DNA from: JBOHSA01 sp050732995 | GTDB taxonomy: Bacteria > Gemmatimonadota > Gemmatimonadetes > Gemmatimonadales > GWC2-71-9 | Direction of reading: 5' to 3' | NCBI GenBank assembly: GCA_050732995.1 | Contig: JBOHSA010000186.1 | Location: 1 to 19,718, forward strand | DNA length: 19,718 nucleotides | Shown here: positions 1 to 5,624 of the stretch, in pieces | Layout: every line of letters starts with the position of its first letter | Position numbering within the stretch: the stretch's first letter is position 1 | The notes under the pieces: model-generated | Told to the model about the DNA's origin: nothing | Seen by the model: the letters and a program-made list of their open reading frames with translations, nothing else | Database searches by the model: none | Program-made: the position numbers and the translations under genes

Positions 1-629
1 AAGAAGACCCGCGCCGGCCGGTCGCGACCTATGACCGGTTCCTGAAGCTCAGGGAAGCCGCGCAGGACATGGCGGCCACGGCGTCGCAGCAACGCGGGCG
101 AGACCGCTGGAAGCGGTGGGAAATGGCGCTCGTGTTGGCGGAGGCGACCGGGGCGCGTATCGGAGCCATCAGTGGGCTTCGTTGGTCGGACATCAGCCTC
201 GACCCGCCCGAGATCAAGTTCAGGGCGGAGTTCGACAAGCGGGGCCGGGACCGGGTTGTTCCAATTCCCGAGGCGTTAGCTGAGGAGCTGCGCGGTTTCA
301 AGGTGAAGTTCGCGGCCGTTGGCGACGGGTGGCTGTTCCCGTGCGCCGATAAGGACGATCACTGGCCCCGGGAGATCTTCGGTGAGCTGTACGACCGCGT
401 CGAGCGACATGCGGGCCTGCCGCATCTGAAGGGCGGTCGCTTCCATCCGTTCAGAAGGAAGTGGGCCACCGAGCGGAAGAACATGTCGCTCGTGGACGTG
501 ATGGCAGCCGGCGGGTGGCGCGACGCGCAGACGTTGCACAGCTGCTACCAGTTGGCGACGACAGACGGCATGCTCGAGGTGATGAGCACGCGGGTGAAGC
601 TTAGGGAACGGAAGGTCGGTCGTCAGTAA
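1..629 (+). CDS. Tyrosine recombinase (phage-type integrase), catalytic C-terminal part; 5' end outside window
   Basis: The open frame enters from the left edge (first full codon at base 3) and gives 208 visible residues. It contains the tyrosine-recombinase catalytic set in order: Arg in the TGARIGAISGLRW segment (bases 156-158), a Lys in the beta-hairpin DKRGRDRVVPIP, an HxxR box (HPFR, near base 444), a GGW in the position of the usual second His/Trp, and the nucleophilic Tyr in HSCYQ (near base 546). Such enzymes cut and rejoin DNA at attachment sites and often sit at the edge of integrated elements. The ATG at 69 lies inside the fold, so the real start and the SAM-like core-binding domain are upstream of the window. 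Two tRNA genes 0.9-1.2 kb downstream and the toxin-antitoxin-like pair next door fit an element boundary, but I found no duplicated tRNA end to define att sites. Confidence 0.88.
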   Translation, partial: EDPRRPVATYDRFLKLREAAQDMAATASQQRGRDRWKRWEMALVLAEATGARIGAISGLRWSDISLDPPEIKFRAEFDKRGRDRVVPIPEALAEELRGFKVKFAAVGDGWLFPCADKDDHWPREIFGELYDRVERHAGLPHLKGGRFHPFRRKWATERKNMSLVDVMAAGGWRDAQTLHSCYQLATTDGMLEVMSTRVKLRERKVGRQ

Positions 630-675
630 GAGTCAGACGGTTCGTGAACGAGGACGCATGAAGGGTCAAAAATCG

Positions 676-876
676 CTACTCGGCCAGGGAGAATTCAATC
701 TTCTTGGCTTCGGTACCGCGCTTCGAGACGTCGAGGATCTCGAGGGAGACGAGCTGGCCGGCCTCGTCGTAGTCGAGGATCACCCCGGGCTTCTCTTCGT
801 CGCTCTCGACGACCTTCGCCCCCTGCCGAAGCACGACGGTGAGGGTGTCGGTGTGCTCGTCGTATTGGATCTTCAC
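676..876 (-). CDS. DUF2283 family small protein (putative antitoxin partner)
   Basis: This 66-residue acidic protein begins MKIQYDEHTDTLTVVL and continues with VILDYDEAGQLVSLEILD, the typical DUF2283 pattern of short strands. The start is GTG. A GGAGG sequence lies 9 nt upstream, inside the last codons of the DUF4258 gene, and only 3 nt separate the two genes, so translation is probably coupled. DUF2283 proteins commonly follow DUF4258 or RelE-like genes, and an antitoxin role is inferred from that linkage. No DNA-binding domain is visible. Function here is a family-level guess; the family call itself is firm. Confidence 0.82.
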   Translation of the reverse strand: MKIQYDEHTDTLTVVLRQGAKVVESDEEKPGVILDYDEAGQLVSLEILDVSKRGTEAKKIEFSLAE

Positions 877-879
877 CGG

Positions 880-1161
880 TTAGGTCCTCCAGTACTTGGC
901 GATCCGACTGGTCCGGTAGACGGTCACGACCTCCGCTGGCCGGCGATCGACGTCCACGAAGACTCGGACAAGGTACTCGCGGGGTGGGTCGCCGAGCAAC
1001 ACCTTGCTCTGAAACACGTCTCGGCCGGGGCGCACGGGCAATCGCTGGTCCGGCGCCTCGACCACCCGCCTTACGATGTCCAGCCCGATGGCCCGATATT
1101 CCATCTTGCGGGACACATAGGGCGTCAGCACCCATTTGATGATACCCGTCGGCTCCGACAT
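880..1161 (-). CDS. DUF4258 family protein (putative RelE/BrnT-like toxin)
   Basis: This 93-residue protein contains MEYRAIGLDIVRRVVEAP, then a region with VLLGDPPREYLVRVFVDVD, and ends AEVVTVYRTSRIAKYWRT. That order (short helix, strands, 'vvTvY' strand, basic-aromatic tail) is the DUF4258 pattern. I chose the ATG at 1161, which gives MSEPTGIIKW. The frame stays open further upstream, but that extension is low-complexity sequence antisense to the gene at 1204-1446. An internal ATG at the MEYRAIG segment is an alternative start. It is the upstream partner of the DUF2283 gene, 3 nt away. A toxin role is inference from fold resemblance and pairing; no ribonuclease residues can be assigned by eye. 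Confidence 0.75.
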   Translation of the reverse strand: MSEPTGIIKWVLTPYVSRKMEYRAIGLDIVRRVVEAPDQRLPVRPGRDVFQSKVLLGDPPREYLVRVFVDVDRRPAEVVTVYRTSRIAKYWRT

Positions 1162-1203
1162 GGGCTCGAAGATTGCCGGTGCTCGGCGAACCACGCCAGG
1201 GGC

Positions 1204-1446
1204 ATGATGAGACGATCGACGGTCAGAGGCCGGTTCGCGGTCTGCGTCAAGAACGAGGGCTATCCCGCCTCGCTCGAGCGCTGGAAGATCTACCAGGTGA
1301 TCCCCGACCGGGATGCCGAGCGGCAACATCAGATCTGGGTCATCGACGAGTCGGGCGAGGACTACCTCTACCCGAGGAAGTACTTCCGGCTCGTCGCCTT
1401 GCCCGCGCCTCTCCGTAGGCTCTTTCTGGCGAAGGCCGTGGCATGA
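1204..1446 (+). CDS. Small conserved hypothetical protein, 80 aa
   Basis: The protein carries the run FAVCVKNEGYPASLERWKI, followed by YQVIPDRDAERQHQIWVIDESGEDYLYP in two halves, and ends in a hydrophobic LALPAPLRRLFLAKA-like tail. I recognise this as a widespread bacterial orphan family (typically 70-80 aa, 'VKNEGYeaSLe..KiYqvlpD..A...g.irViDESGEDYLYP') with no assigned function. Conservation starts at FAVCV, so the exact start is uncertain: ATG codons lie at 1204 and 1207 with an AGGGG just upstream. It is divergent from the DUF4258 gene, with about 42 nt between starts, so the two may share a control region. In other genomes this family often sits near toxin-antitoxin modules; I give that from memory. 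Confidence 0.72.
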   Translation: MMRRSTVRGRFAVCVKNEGYPASLERWKIYQVIPDRDAERQHQIWVIDESGEDYLYPRKYFRLVALPAPLRRLFLAKAVA

Positions 1447-1453
1447 CGGTGAG

Positions 1454-1475
1454 AAACGCTTGTAAAACGCTTGTA
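1454..1475. repeat. 11-bp perfect tandem duplication
   Basis: AAACGCTTGTA is repeated twice with no gap, 7 nt after the stop codon of the small hypothetical gene and between the putative element end and the tRNA-Gln terminator. It could be a recombinase arm-binding or attachment-site remnant, or a chance duplication. Confidence 0.6.
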
Positions 1476-1481
1476 GCCCCT

Positions 1482-1526
1482 GAAAAGACAAGAAGCGCGA
1501 CACGACTCATCATCGCATCGCGCTTC
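1482..1526 (-). terminator. Rho-independent terminator of the tRNA unit
   Basis: Reading on the minus strand, GAAGCGCGA and TCGCGCTTC form a 9-bp perfect stem around a 17-nt loop and are followed at once by TTGTCTTTTC. The stem starts 3 nt after the tRNA-Gln discriminator base, so it ends the tRNA-Ala/tRNA-Gln transcript. Confidence 0.75.
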
Positions 1527-1529
1527 GAG

Positions 1530-1602
1530 TTGCCCCTCCTGGGCTCGAACCAGGACTCTCCTGATCCAGAGTCAGGCGTGTTGCCAATTACACCAAGGGG
1601 CA
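1530..1602 (-). tRNA. tRNA-Gln(CTG)
   Basis: This is a 73-nt cloverleaf on the minus strand. The acceptor stem TGCCCCT/AGGGGCA is perfect, with discriminator A. The anticodon arm CCTGA-CTCTGGA-TCAGG gives anticodon CUG, which reads CAG (Gln). The T arm is CCTGG-TTCGAGC-CCAGG. No CCA is encoded. It is the second gene of a two-tRNA unit. Confidence 0.95.
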
Positions 1603-1647
1603 CCGTCACCGAGACGCCTCGCCGCAAAGTCGAGCGGGCTCTCGAAA

Positions 1648-1725
1648 AGTGGCTACGGGGCTAAGCGGCTAAGTCAGTCGCGGCGCCAGAGCGGTCCTAC
1701 TTAGCCCCTTCGCCCCTTAGCCACT
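1648..1725. repeat. Inverted octamer (NGGCTAAG) arrays between the two tRNA genes
   Basis: A 26-nt left arm (1648-1673) with three GGCTA-containing units is matched by a 26-nt right arm (1700-1725) that is its reverse complement at 23 of 26 positions, with a 26-nt centre. It lies entirely between tRNA-Ala and tRNA-Gln and would form a long hairpin in the tRNA precursor. Confidence 0.85.
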
Positions 1726-1739
1726 CTCATCTAGCCTCA

Positions 1740-1812
1740 TGGAGCTGAGGGGGCTCGAACCCCTGACCTCCTGGGTGCGATCCAGGCGCTCTCCCAGCTG
1801 AGCTACAGCCCC
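1740..1812 (-). tRNA. tRNA-Ala(CGC)
   Basis: This is a 73-nt cloverleaf on the minus strand. The anticodon arm CCTGG-ATCGCAC-CCAGG gives anticodon CGC, reading GCG (Ala). The acceptor GGGGCTG/CAGCTCC contains the G3:U70 wobble pair that is the identity determinant of tRNA-Ala. Discriminator A; no encoded CCA. A promoter lies 9 nt upstream. Confidence 0.96.
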
Positions 1813-1821
1813 GGGGCTTAC

Positions 1822-1850
1822 AAACTAGACCCGGCGCTCCGCTACCTCAA
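1822..1850 (-). promoter_or_regulatory. Promoter of the tRNA-Ala/tRNA-Gln unit
   Basis: On the minus strand, -35 TTGAGG (1845-1850) and -10 TAGTTT (1822-1827) are separated by exactly 17 nt, and the mature tRNA begins 9 nt after the -10. This is a housekeeping sigma70-type arrangement. It gives a local -10 standard (TAGTTT) that recurs at other genes in this window. Confidence 0.78.
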
Positions 1851-1857
1851 CCCCTGA

Positions 1858-1897
1858 GGGCTAAGAGGCTAAGGGGCTAAGAGGCTAAGACGCTAAG
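1858..1897. repeat. Octamer array, five direct units
   Basis: There are five consecutive 8-bp units: GGGCTAAG, AGGCTAAG, GGGCTAAG, AGGCTAAG, ACGCTAAG. The array sits between the divergent tRNA promoter and the first SRPBCC gene, so it lies at 5' rather than 3' ends here. Confidence 0.95.
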
Positions 1898-1934
1898 GGG
1901 CACTTCGCGCCCTCGTCCCGTGAGCGCCGTCACA

Positions 1935-1955
1935 CCCCACTCCCCACGCCCCACG
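1935..1955. repeat. Period-7 repeat CCCCACG, three units
   Basis: Three consecutive 7-mers CCCCACT, CCCCACG, CCCCACG lie in the leader region of the first SRPBCC gene, 8 nt before its -10 hexamer. It is a third simple-repeat type in the window. Confidence 0.75.
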
Positions 1956-1962
1956 CAGTTTG

Positions 1963-1968
1963 TAGCTT
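1963..1968 (+). promoter_or_regulatory. -10 hexamer TAGCTT, probable leaderless start
   Basis: TAGCTT lies 8 nt before the ATG at 1977 and no Shine-Dalgarno sequence is present, so transcription would start at or next to the start codon. No convincing -35 is visible. Confidence 0.5.
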
Positions 1969-1976
1969 ATAGCGCG

Positions 1977-2417
1977 ATGCCTTCCCCCATCTCCATCACC
2001 CACACCGCCACGGTCGGCGCCCCGATCGACAAAGTCTTCGCCCTGATCACGAACCCGACCCGCATGCCGGATTGGCTCCCGGGCTGCCGCGCCGTCACCC
2101 CCAAAGAAACCCCGCTGCGCAAAGGCGACCTGGTCCACATCGCCATCGGCGACGCGCCCTACCGCATCGAGATCGAGATCATCGACCTCAACCCGCCCTT
2201 CACCTTCGGCTGGGTGGAGCTGCGCCGCCGCTCGGGCTCGAAAACGTTCTTCAAGCTGCAACCCGCCATGGCCGGCGCCACCGAGGTCACCATCCGCTAC
2301 ATCTCGAACGCCTCCACCATCCGCGCCTGGATCAACGGCCAATGGTACCGCCGGCGCGACGCGCGCCGCACGTTCGACGGCACGATCAATAATCTCCGCA
2401 AGCTCCTGCAGCGCTGA
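1977..2417 (+). CDS. SRPBCC (START-like) family protein, copy 1
   Basis: This 146-residue helix-grip-fold protein contains AThVGAPIDKVFALITNPTRM, WLPGC, a central LNPPFTFGWVEL strand and KTFF...GATEVTIRY, then a C-terminal helix ending FDGTINNLRKLLQR. This is the polyketide cyclase/dehydrase-type SRPBCC layout, which binds hydrophobic ligands in a cavity. The ligand is unknown. The ATG at 1977 was chosen because the fold starts there; an earlier ATG at 1920 would add a tail read from intergenic repeat DNA. A second copy follows 89 nt downstream. Confidence 0.85.
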   Translation: MPSPISITHTATVGAPIDKVFALITNPTRMPDWLPGCRAVTPKETPLRKGDLVHIAIGDAPYRIEIEIIDLNPPFTFGWVELRRRSGSKTFFKLQPAMAGATEVTIRYISNASTIRAWINGQWYRRRDARRTFDGTINNLRKLLQR

Positions 2418-2429
2418 CGCGACATAGCG

Positions 2430-2490
2430 GGAATGCAACAGGAGCGGGGAGCGGGACACCCCGCTCCCTGCTCGCCGCTCCTCGCATTCC
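2430..2490 (+). terminator. Long hairpin between the SRPBCC paralogues
   Basis: Nested complementary segments GGAATGC/GCATTCC, AGGAGCGG/CCGCTCCT and GGAGCGGG/CCCGCTCC fold into a long interrupted stem with a 4-nt loop. No T-run follows, so it may be a Rho-assisted terminator, an mRNA end protector, or simply a palindromic repeat. The left arm contains GGAATGC and two copies of GGAGCGG, both period-7 repeat units. Confidence 0.55.
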
Positions 2491-2494
2491 GGTG

Positions 2495-2500
2495 TAGTTT
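2495..2500 (+). promoter_or_regulatory. -10 hexamer TAGTTT, probable leaderless start
   Basis: TAGTTT, identical to the tRNA -10, lies 6 nt before the ATG at 2507. There is no Shine-Dalgarno sequence. It suggests copy 2 is transcribed on its own and translated from a leaderless mRNA. Confidence 0.52.
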
Positions 2501-2506
2501 TGTCCC

Positions 2507-2944
2507 ATGCGCCCAATCAACTCGACCCTCATCGGCCACGTCGCCGCCTCGGCCGACCGCGTCTTCTCCCTGCTCACCGACCCCGCCACGATTCCCTCCT
2601 GGCTCCCGGGCTGCGCCTGGGCCGAGACGACGGGCGGCGGGCCGATGCGCAAAGGCGCCCATCTCAAAGTCCGCTTCGGCCAACGCACCACCGACTTCGA
2701 AGTCGTGGACTTCAGTCCCTACTCGACGTTCGGCTGGGTGGAACGGGGCCAGCGCCAGGGCGCGAAGACGTTCTTCCTGCTCCAGAACACCGCCGGCGCC
2801 ACCGCGATCACGATCAAGAACGTCTGGCAGCCGCAAAGCCTCGGCGCCTGGGTGCGGGGGAAGCTGTTCCCGAAGAGAAACGTGAAACGAGTGATGGATG
2901 GGACGGTCAATAATTTGAGGATGTTGGTGCTGAGAAAGAACTAA
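2507..2944 (+). CDS. SRPBCC (START-like) family protein, copy 2
   Basis: This 145-residue paralogue of the preceding protein is roughly 40% identical by eye. It shares WLPGC, the RKG turn, TFGWVE, the [GS][AS]KTFF strand, GAT-[AE]-[IV]-TI and the ending DGT[IV]NNLR. The fold indicates binding of a hydrophobic ligand; the substrate is unknown. The TAA stop falls in the first CTAAG of an inverted octamer array, and the convergent rnz gene ends in the other arm. Tandem duplication followed by divergence is the simplest origin. The separate hexamer and hairpin suggest the copies are separate transcription units. Confidence 0.85.
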   Translation: MRPINSTLIGHVAASADRVFSLLTDPATIPSWLPGCAWAETTGGGPMRKGAHLKVRFGQRTTDFEVVDFSPYSTFGWVERGQRQGAKTFFLLQNTAGATAITIKNVWQPQSLGAWVRGKLFPKRNVKRVMDGTVNNLRMLVLRKN

Positions 2945-3005
2945 GGGGCTAAGCGGCTAAGAGGCTAAGTCAGCTCCTCAGCCCCTTAGCCCCTTAGCCC
3001 CCTAG
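2941..3005. terminator. Inverted octamer arrays at the convergent SRPBCC2/rnz ends
   Basis: The left arm holds CTAAG plus GGGCTAAG, CGGCTAAG and AGGCTAAG; the right arm holds the same units inverted. About 26 of 30 positions pair across an 8-nt centre. The left arm contains the TAA stop of the SRPBCC gene and the right arm the TAG stop of rnz, so both messages would end in the same hairpin. A bidirectional terminator or 3'-end stabiliser is inferred. The sequence lacks a U-run. Confidence 0.7.
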
Positions 3006-3934
3006 TCTCTGTACAACACCTCCACTTCCATCCCATCCCTGGCCACACTCACCGCAGGAAAGATCTCTTTCGCCTCTTTCACGAGCTCGTCGGCGCTGAT
3101 CGAGTAGCGCGCCGACACGTGGCAGAGCACGAGGCGCTGGACGCCGGCCGCGAGCGCGACCTGGGCCGCCTCGCGCGCCGTCGAATGGCCCGTCTCCTGC
3201 GCCCGGTCCTTCTCCTCCTCGCCGAACGTCGCTTCGTGAATCAACAAGTCGGCCCCCTGCGCCGCGTCCACGACGGACGCACAGGGACGGGTGTCGCCGG
3301 TGAACACGACGGTTCTCCCCATCCGTTGCTCCCCTACGAATCCCGCCGGTACGACTTTTCTGCCGTCCGGCAGCTCGATCGTCTCCCCCTTCGCCAGCTT
3401 GCCCCACAGCGGTCCCTCGGGAATCCCCGCCGCCCGCGCTTGCTCCACGTCGAACCGCCCGCGCCGCTCGTGCTCCTTGAGGGCAAACCCGACCGACCCA
3501 CCCCCGTGCTCCGTGGCGAAGACGTGAATGTCGTACCCGTCCCGCTTCACGCTTCCCGATTCCCCCAAGACCATGCCCGGTTTGACTTCCTCGATGTCGA
3601 CCTTGAACGGCACCCGCTCCACGCCCAGCTGGATCGCCTGGCTCAGGACCTTCTTCGCCCCGCGCGGACCGTAGAGCAACAGCGGCTCCTCCCGCCCCTG
3701 AAGCCCCAGCGTGCGGATCAGCCCGATCACCCCGAGAAAATGGTCGGCGTGGAAATGGGTGAAGAAGATCTCGGAGAAGGCGAAGGAGACCCCGAAGCGC
3801 ATCATCTGGCGCTGGGAGCCCTCGCCGCATTCGAACAGGAGAGTCTCACCCTCCCGCACAACTGCCAACCCTGAAACATTGCGTTCCACGGTGGGCCGTG
3901 CGGCAGAGGTGCCGAGGAAAGTGACAGAAAGCAT
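3002..3934 (-). CDS. rnz: Ribonuclease Z (tRNase Z), tRNA 3' processing endonuclease
   Basis: This 310-residue metallo-beta-lactamase-fold enzyme has the full zinc set: THFHADH (His60, His62, Asp64, His65), His143 in TEHGGGSVGF, Asp214 in FTGDTRP, plus His233 (IHEATF), His250 (TGHST) and His272 (CHVSARY). The N-terminus LSVTFLGTSAARPT and the ALKEH segment before the variable arm are typical. It cuts tRNA precursors after the discriminator base, which matters here because neither nearby tRNA encodes CCA. It lies 18 nt after mlaD but has its own hexamer (TATTAT) 6 nt before the ATG. The stop is in an octamer unit. Confidence 0.93.
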   Translation of the reverse strand: MLSVTFLGTSAARPTVERNVSGLAVVREGETLLFECGEGSQRQMMRFGVSFAFSEIFFTHFHADHFLGVIGLIRTLGLQGREEPLLLYGPRGAKKVLSQAIQLGVERVPFKVDIEEVKPGMVLGESGSVKRDGYDIHVFATEHGGGSVGFALKEHERRGRFDVEQARAAGIPEGPLWGKLAKGETIELPDGRKVVPAGFVGEQRMGRTVVFTGDTRPCASVVDAAQGADLLIHEATFGEEEKDRAQETGHSTAREAAQVALAAGVQRLVLCHVSARYSISADELVKEAKEIFPAVSVARDGMEVEVLYRD

Positions 3935-3940
3935 GGGGAA

Positions 3941-3946
3941 ATAATA
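3941..3946 (-). promoter_or_regulatory. -10 hexamer TATTAT, probable leaderless start of rnz
   Basis: On the minus strand TATTAT lies exactly 6 nt (TTCCCC) before the rnz ATG, just after the mlaD stop. There is no Shine-Dalgarno sequence. It suggests rnz has its own leaderless transcript besides read-through from the mla operon. Confidence 0.55.
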
Positions 3947-3952
3947 AGGGGC

Positions 3953-4828
3953 CTAGAAGACTTTGACTGTCAGGTAGCGCCCCGGCCTCTCCCTGAGGTC
4001 CGTGAGCAGCTTCGTCAGCGCCTCCAGCGTCGCATTCAGATTGACGTACAACAGCGAGTCGCTCGCCACCTTGCCTAGTGTGCCCTCTCCTCTATTCATC
4101 CGGCGCAGCAGGGTATCGAGCGACGCGGTGGCGGGGCCGAGGTGGCTGGTCAGGGTCGCGAGGTTGGCGCCCAGACTATCGACCCGGCGGCCGGTGCCGG
4201 AGGCGAGGATCGAGTCGAGCCGCACCATCAGCCGCTCGACCGCCGCCAGGGTCGACGTCGTCTGCCTGATGATCGGCCCGCTGCCCGCCTCGGCGAGCAC
4301 GTTCATGCCCCGCTGCGTCGCGACCAGCGTGTTGTGGATGTCGACCGCGAGCTGGTCCGACACGAGCGCAGTCGCATTGCCCAACAGCTCGTTGGCCCGC
4401 GTGGCCAGGCCGGAGGCGATGTCGGTCAGGCCCGGCGGGTTGGTCCCGACGATCGAGCTGGTCGCGGGCAGGAGCTCCTCCTTCGACCCCGGCGAGTAGT
4501 CGACGAACTTGGCGCCGAAGAAATCGAGCGAGGCGACGACGGCCGTCGCGTCGGTGCGCGGCCGCACGTCGGGGGTGAGCTCGAGGGTGACGGTCACGTG
4601 CCCCACCCGGTCGAGGCTCACCCGCGCCACCCGGCCCTTTTTCACCCCCGAGACGAGCACGGGGTCGCCCTGCTTCAGCCCGCTGACGTTGGTGAACACG
4701 GCACGGGCCTCGGCGCCGGTCGAGGTGATCGACCGCCCGGTGAGCCAGAACATCCCGATGGTGAAGAGCACGAGCCCCGCGATCACCATCGCGCCGACAC
4801 CGACCTCCTGCTTATACGCGAGATCCAC
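3953..4828 (-). CDS. mlaD: MlaD-family MCE protein, periplasmic lipid-transfer subunit
   Basis: This 291-residue protein has an N-terminal membrane anchor (about residues 12-30, GAMVIAGLVLFTIGMFWL). An MCE domain follows: ARAVFTNVSGLKQGDPVLVSGVKKGRV, then VTVTLELTPDVRPRTDATA and the DFFGAKFVDYSPGS segment. A long helical C-terminal half contains GEGTLGKVASDSLLYVNLNATL and ends RPGRYLTVKVF. MCE hexamers carry phospholipids between the membranes. The start is GTG at 4828, inside the last codons of mlaF (17-nt overlap), so translation is coupled. The C-terminal pattern matches MCE proteins of Bacteroidota and Gemmatimonadota-like phyla rather than short E. coli MlaD. Confidence 0.9.
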   Translation of the reverse strand: MDLAYKQEVGVGAMVIAGLVLFTIGMFWLTGRSITSTGAEARAVFTNVSGLKQGDPVLVSGVKKGRVARVSLDRVGHVTVTLELTPDVRPRTDATAVVASLDFFGAKFVDYSPGSKEELLPATSSIVGTNPPGLTDIASGLATRANELLGNATALVSDQLAVDIHNTLVATQRGMNVLAEAGSGPIIRQTTSTLAAVERLMVRLDSILASGTGRRVDSLGANLATLTSHLGPATASLDTLLRRMNRGEGTLGKVASDSLLYVNLNATLEALTKLLTDLRERPGRYLTVKVF

Positions 4829-5624
4829 GCTCTTTCCCCCCTCCCCCCGCTCCCCCTCCGGCCTCGTCGCCCTCGGCCTGGATGATGGCCATCTCGAAAT
4901 CGCGCTCGAGGAACTGCTGCACCGCGGGGTCCTTGGAGGCGAGGATCTGCTCCGGGGTCCCCACCGCCCGGATCTTCGCCTGCCAGAGCAGCGCCACGCG
5001 GTCCGCCACGCGGAACGAGCCGCGCACGTCGTGCGACACCACGACGCTCGTCACCCCGATCTCCTGCTGCAGGCGCTCGATCAGGGAGTCGATCACGTCG
5101 GCGTTGACCGGGTCGAGCCCCGAGGTGGGCTCGTCGTACAGCAAATAGGTCGGCTTGCCGGCGATCGCCCGCGCGATCCCCACCCGCTTGCGCATCCCCC
5201 CCGAGAGTTCGGCGGGGAGCTTGGGCGCCACGTCCGGGGCGAGGTTCACGAGACGCAGGCACTCCTTGACGCGCTCGGCGCAGTATTCCTCGTCGCGGTA
5301 CAGCGCGTCGTTCGTGATCCCGAGCCGGATGTTCTCGTACACGTCCATCGAGTCGAACAGGGCGCCGTTCTGGAACACGTACCCGATGCGGCTGCGCAGC
5401 TCCGACAGCTCGCGCCGCTTGAGCAGCGGCACGGCGAGCCCGTCCACGATGACCTCGCCCGAATCGGGCTTGATGAGGCCGATGATGTGCTTCAGGAGGA
5501 CGCTCTTGCCCACGCCCGAGGGGCCGAGCAGGGCGACGGTCTCGCCCCGCCGCACCTCGAAGTCGACGCCGTCCAGGACCACGTTGTCCAGGAACCGCTT
5601 GGAGATGCGCTTGAGCTGGATCAT
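4812..5624 (-). CDS. mlaF: Mla-type ABC transporter ATPase
   Basis: This 270-residue ABC ATPase has Walker A GPSGVGKS (residues 34-41), a Q-loop at YVFQNGALFDSM, the signature LSGGMRKRVGIARAI, Walker B YLLYDEPTSGLDP and a switch His in VVVSHD. The FQNGALFDSMDVYEN motif is characteristic of MlaF/MkL-type ATPases. It powers lipid transfer by the MlaE permease. The ATG at 5624 overlaps the mlaE stop (ATGA). The extreme C-terminus is a Gly-rich tail read from C-rich DNA that also contains the mlaD start. Confidence 0.94.
   Translation of the reverse strand: MIQLKRISKRFLDNVVLDGVDFEVRRGETVALLGPSGVGKSVLLKHIIGLIKPDSGEVIVDGLAVPLLKRRELSELRSRIGYVFQNGALFDSMDVYENIRLGITNDALYRDEEYCAERVKECLRLVNLAPDVAPKLPAELSGGMRKRVGIARAIAGKPTYLLYDEPTSGLDPVNADVIDSLIERLQQEIGVTSVVVSHDVRGSFRVADRVALLWQAKIRAVGTPEQILASKDPAVQQFLERDFEMAIIQAEGDEAGGGAGGGGKERGSRV

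Noticed and set aside
658..1203. N-terminal 182 residues of a 262-residue plus-strand frame
   Set aside because: This part lies antisense to the DUF2283 and DUF4258 genes and resembles no protein; only the last 80 residues match a known conserved family.
1530..1812. tRNA fragments as attachment-site duplicates
   Set aside because: Both are complete, correctly folding tRNAs with distinct anticodons, a promoter and a terminator; no second copy of either 3' end was seen near the integrase.
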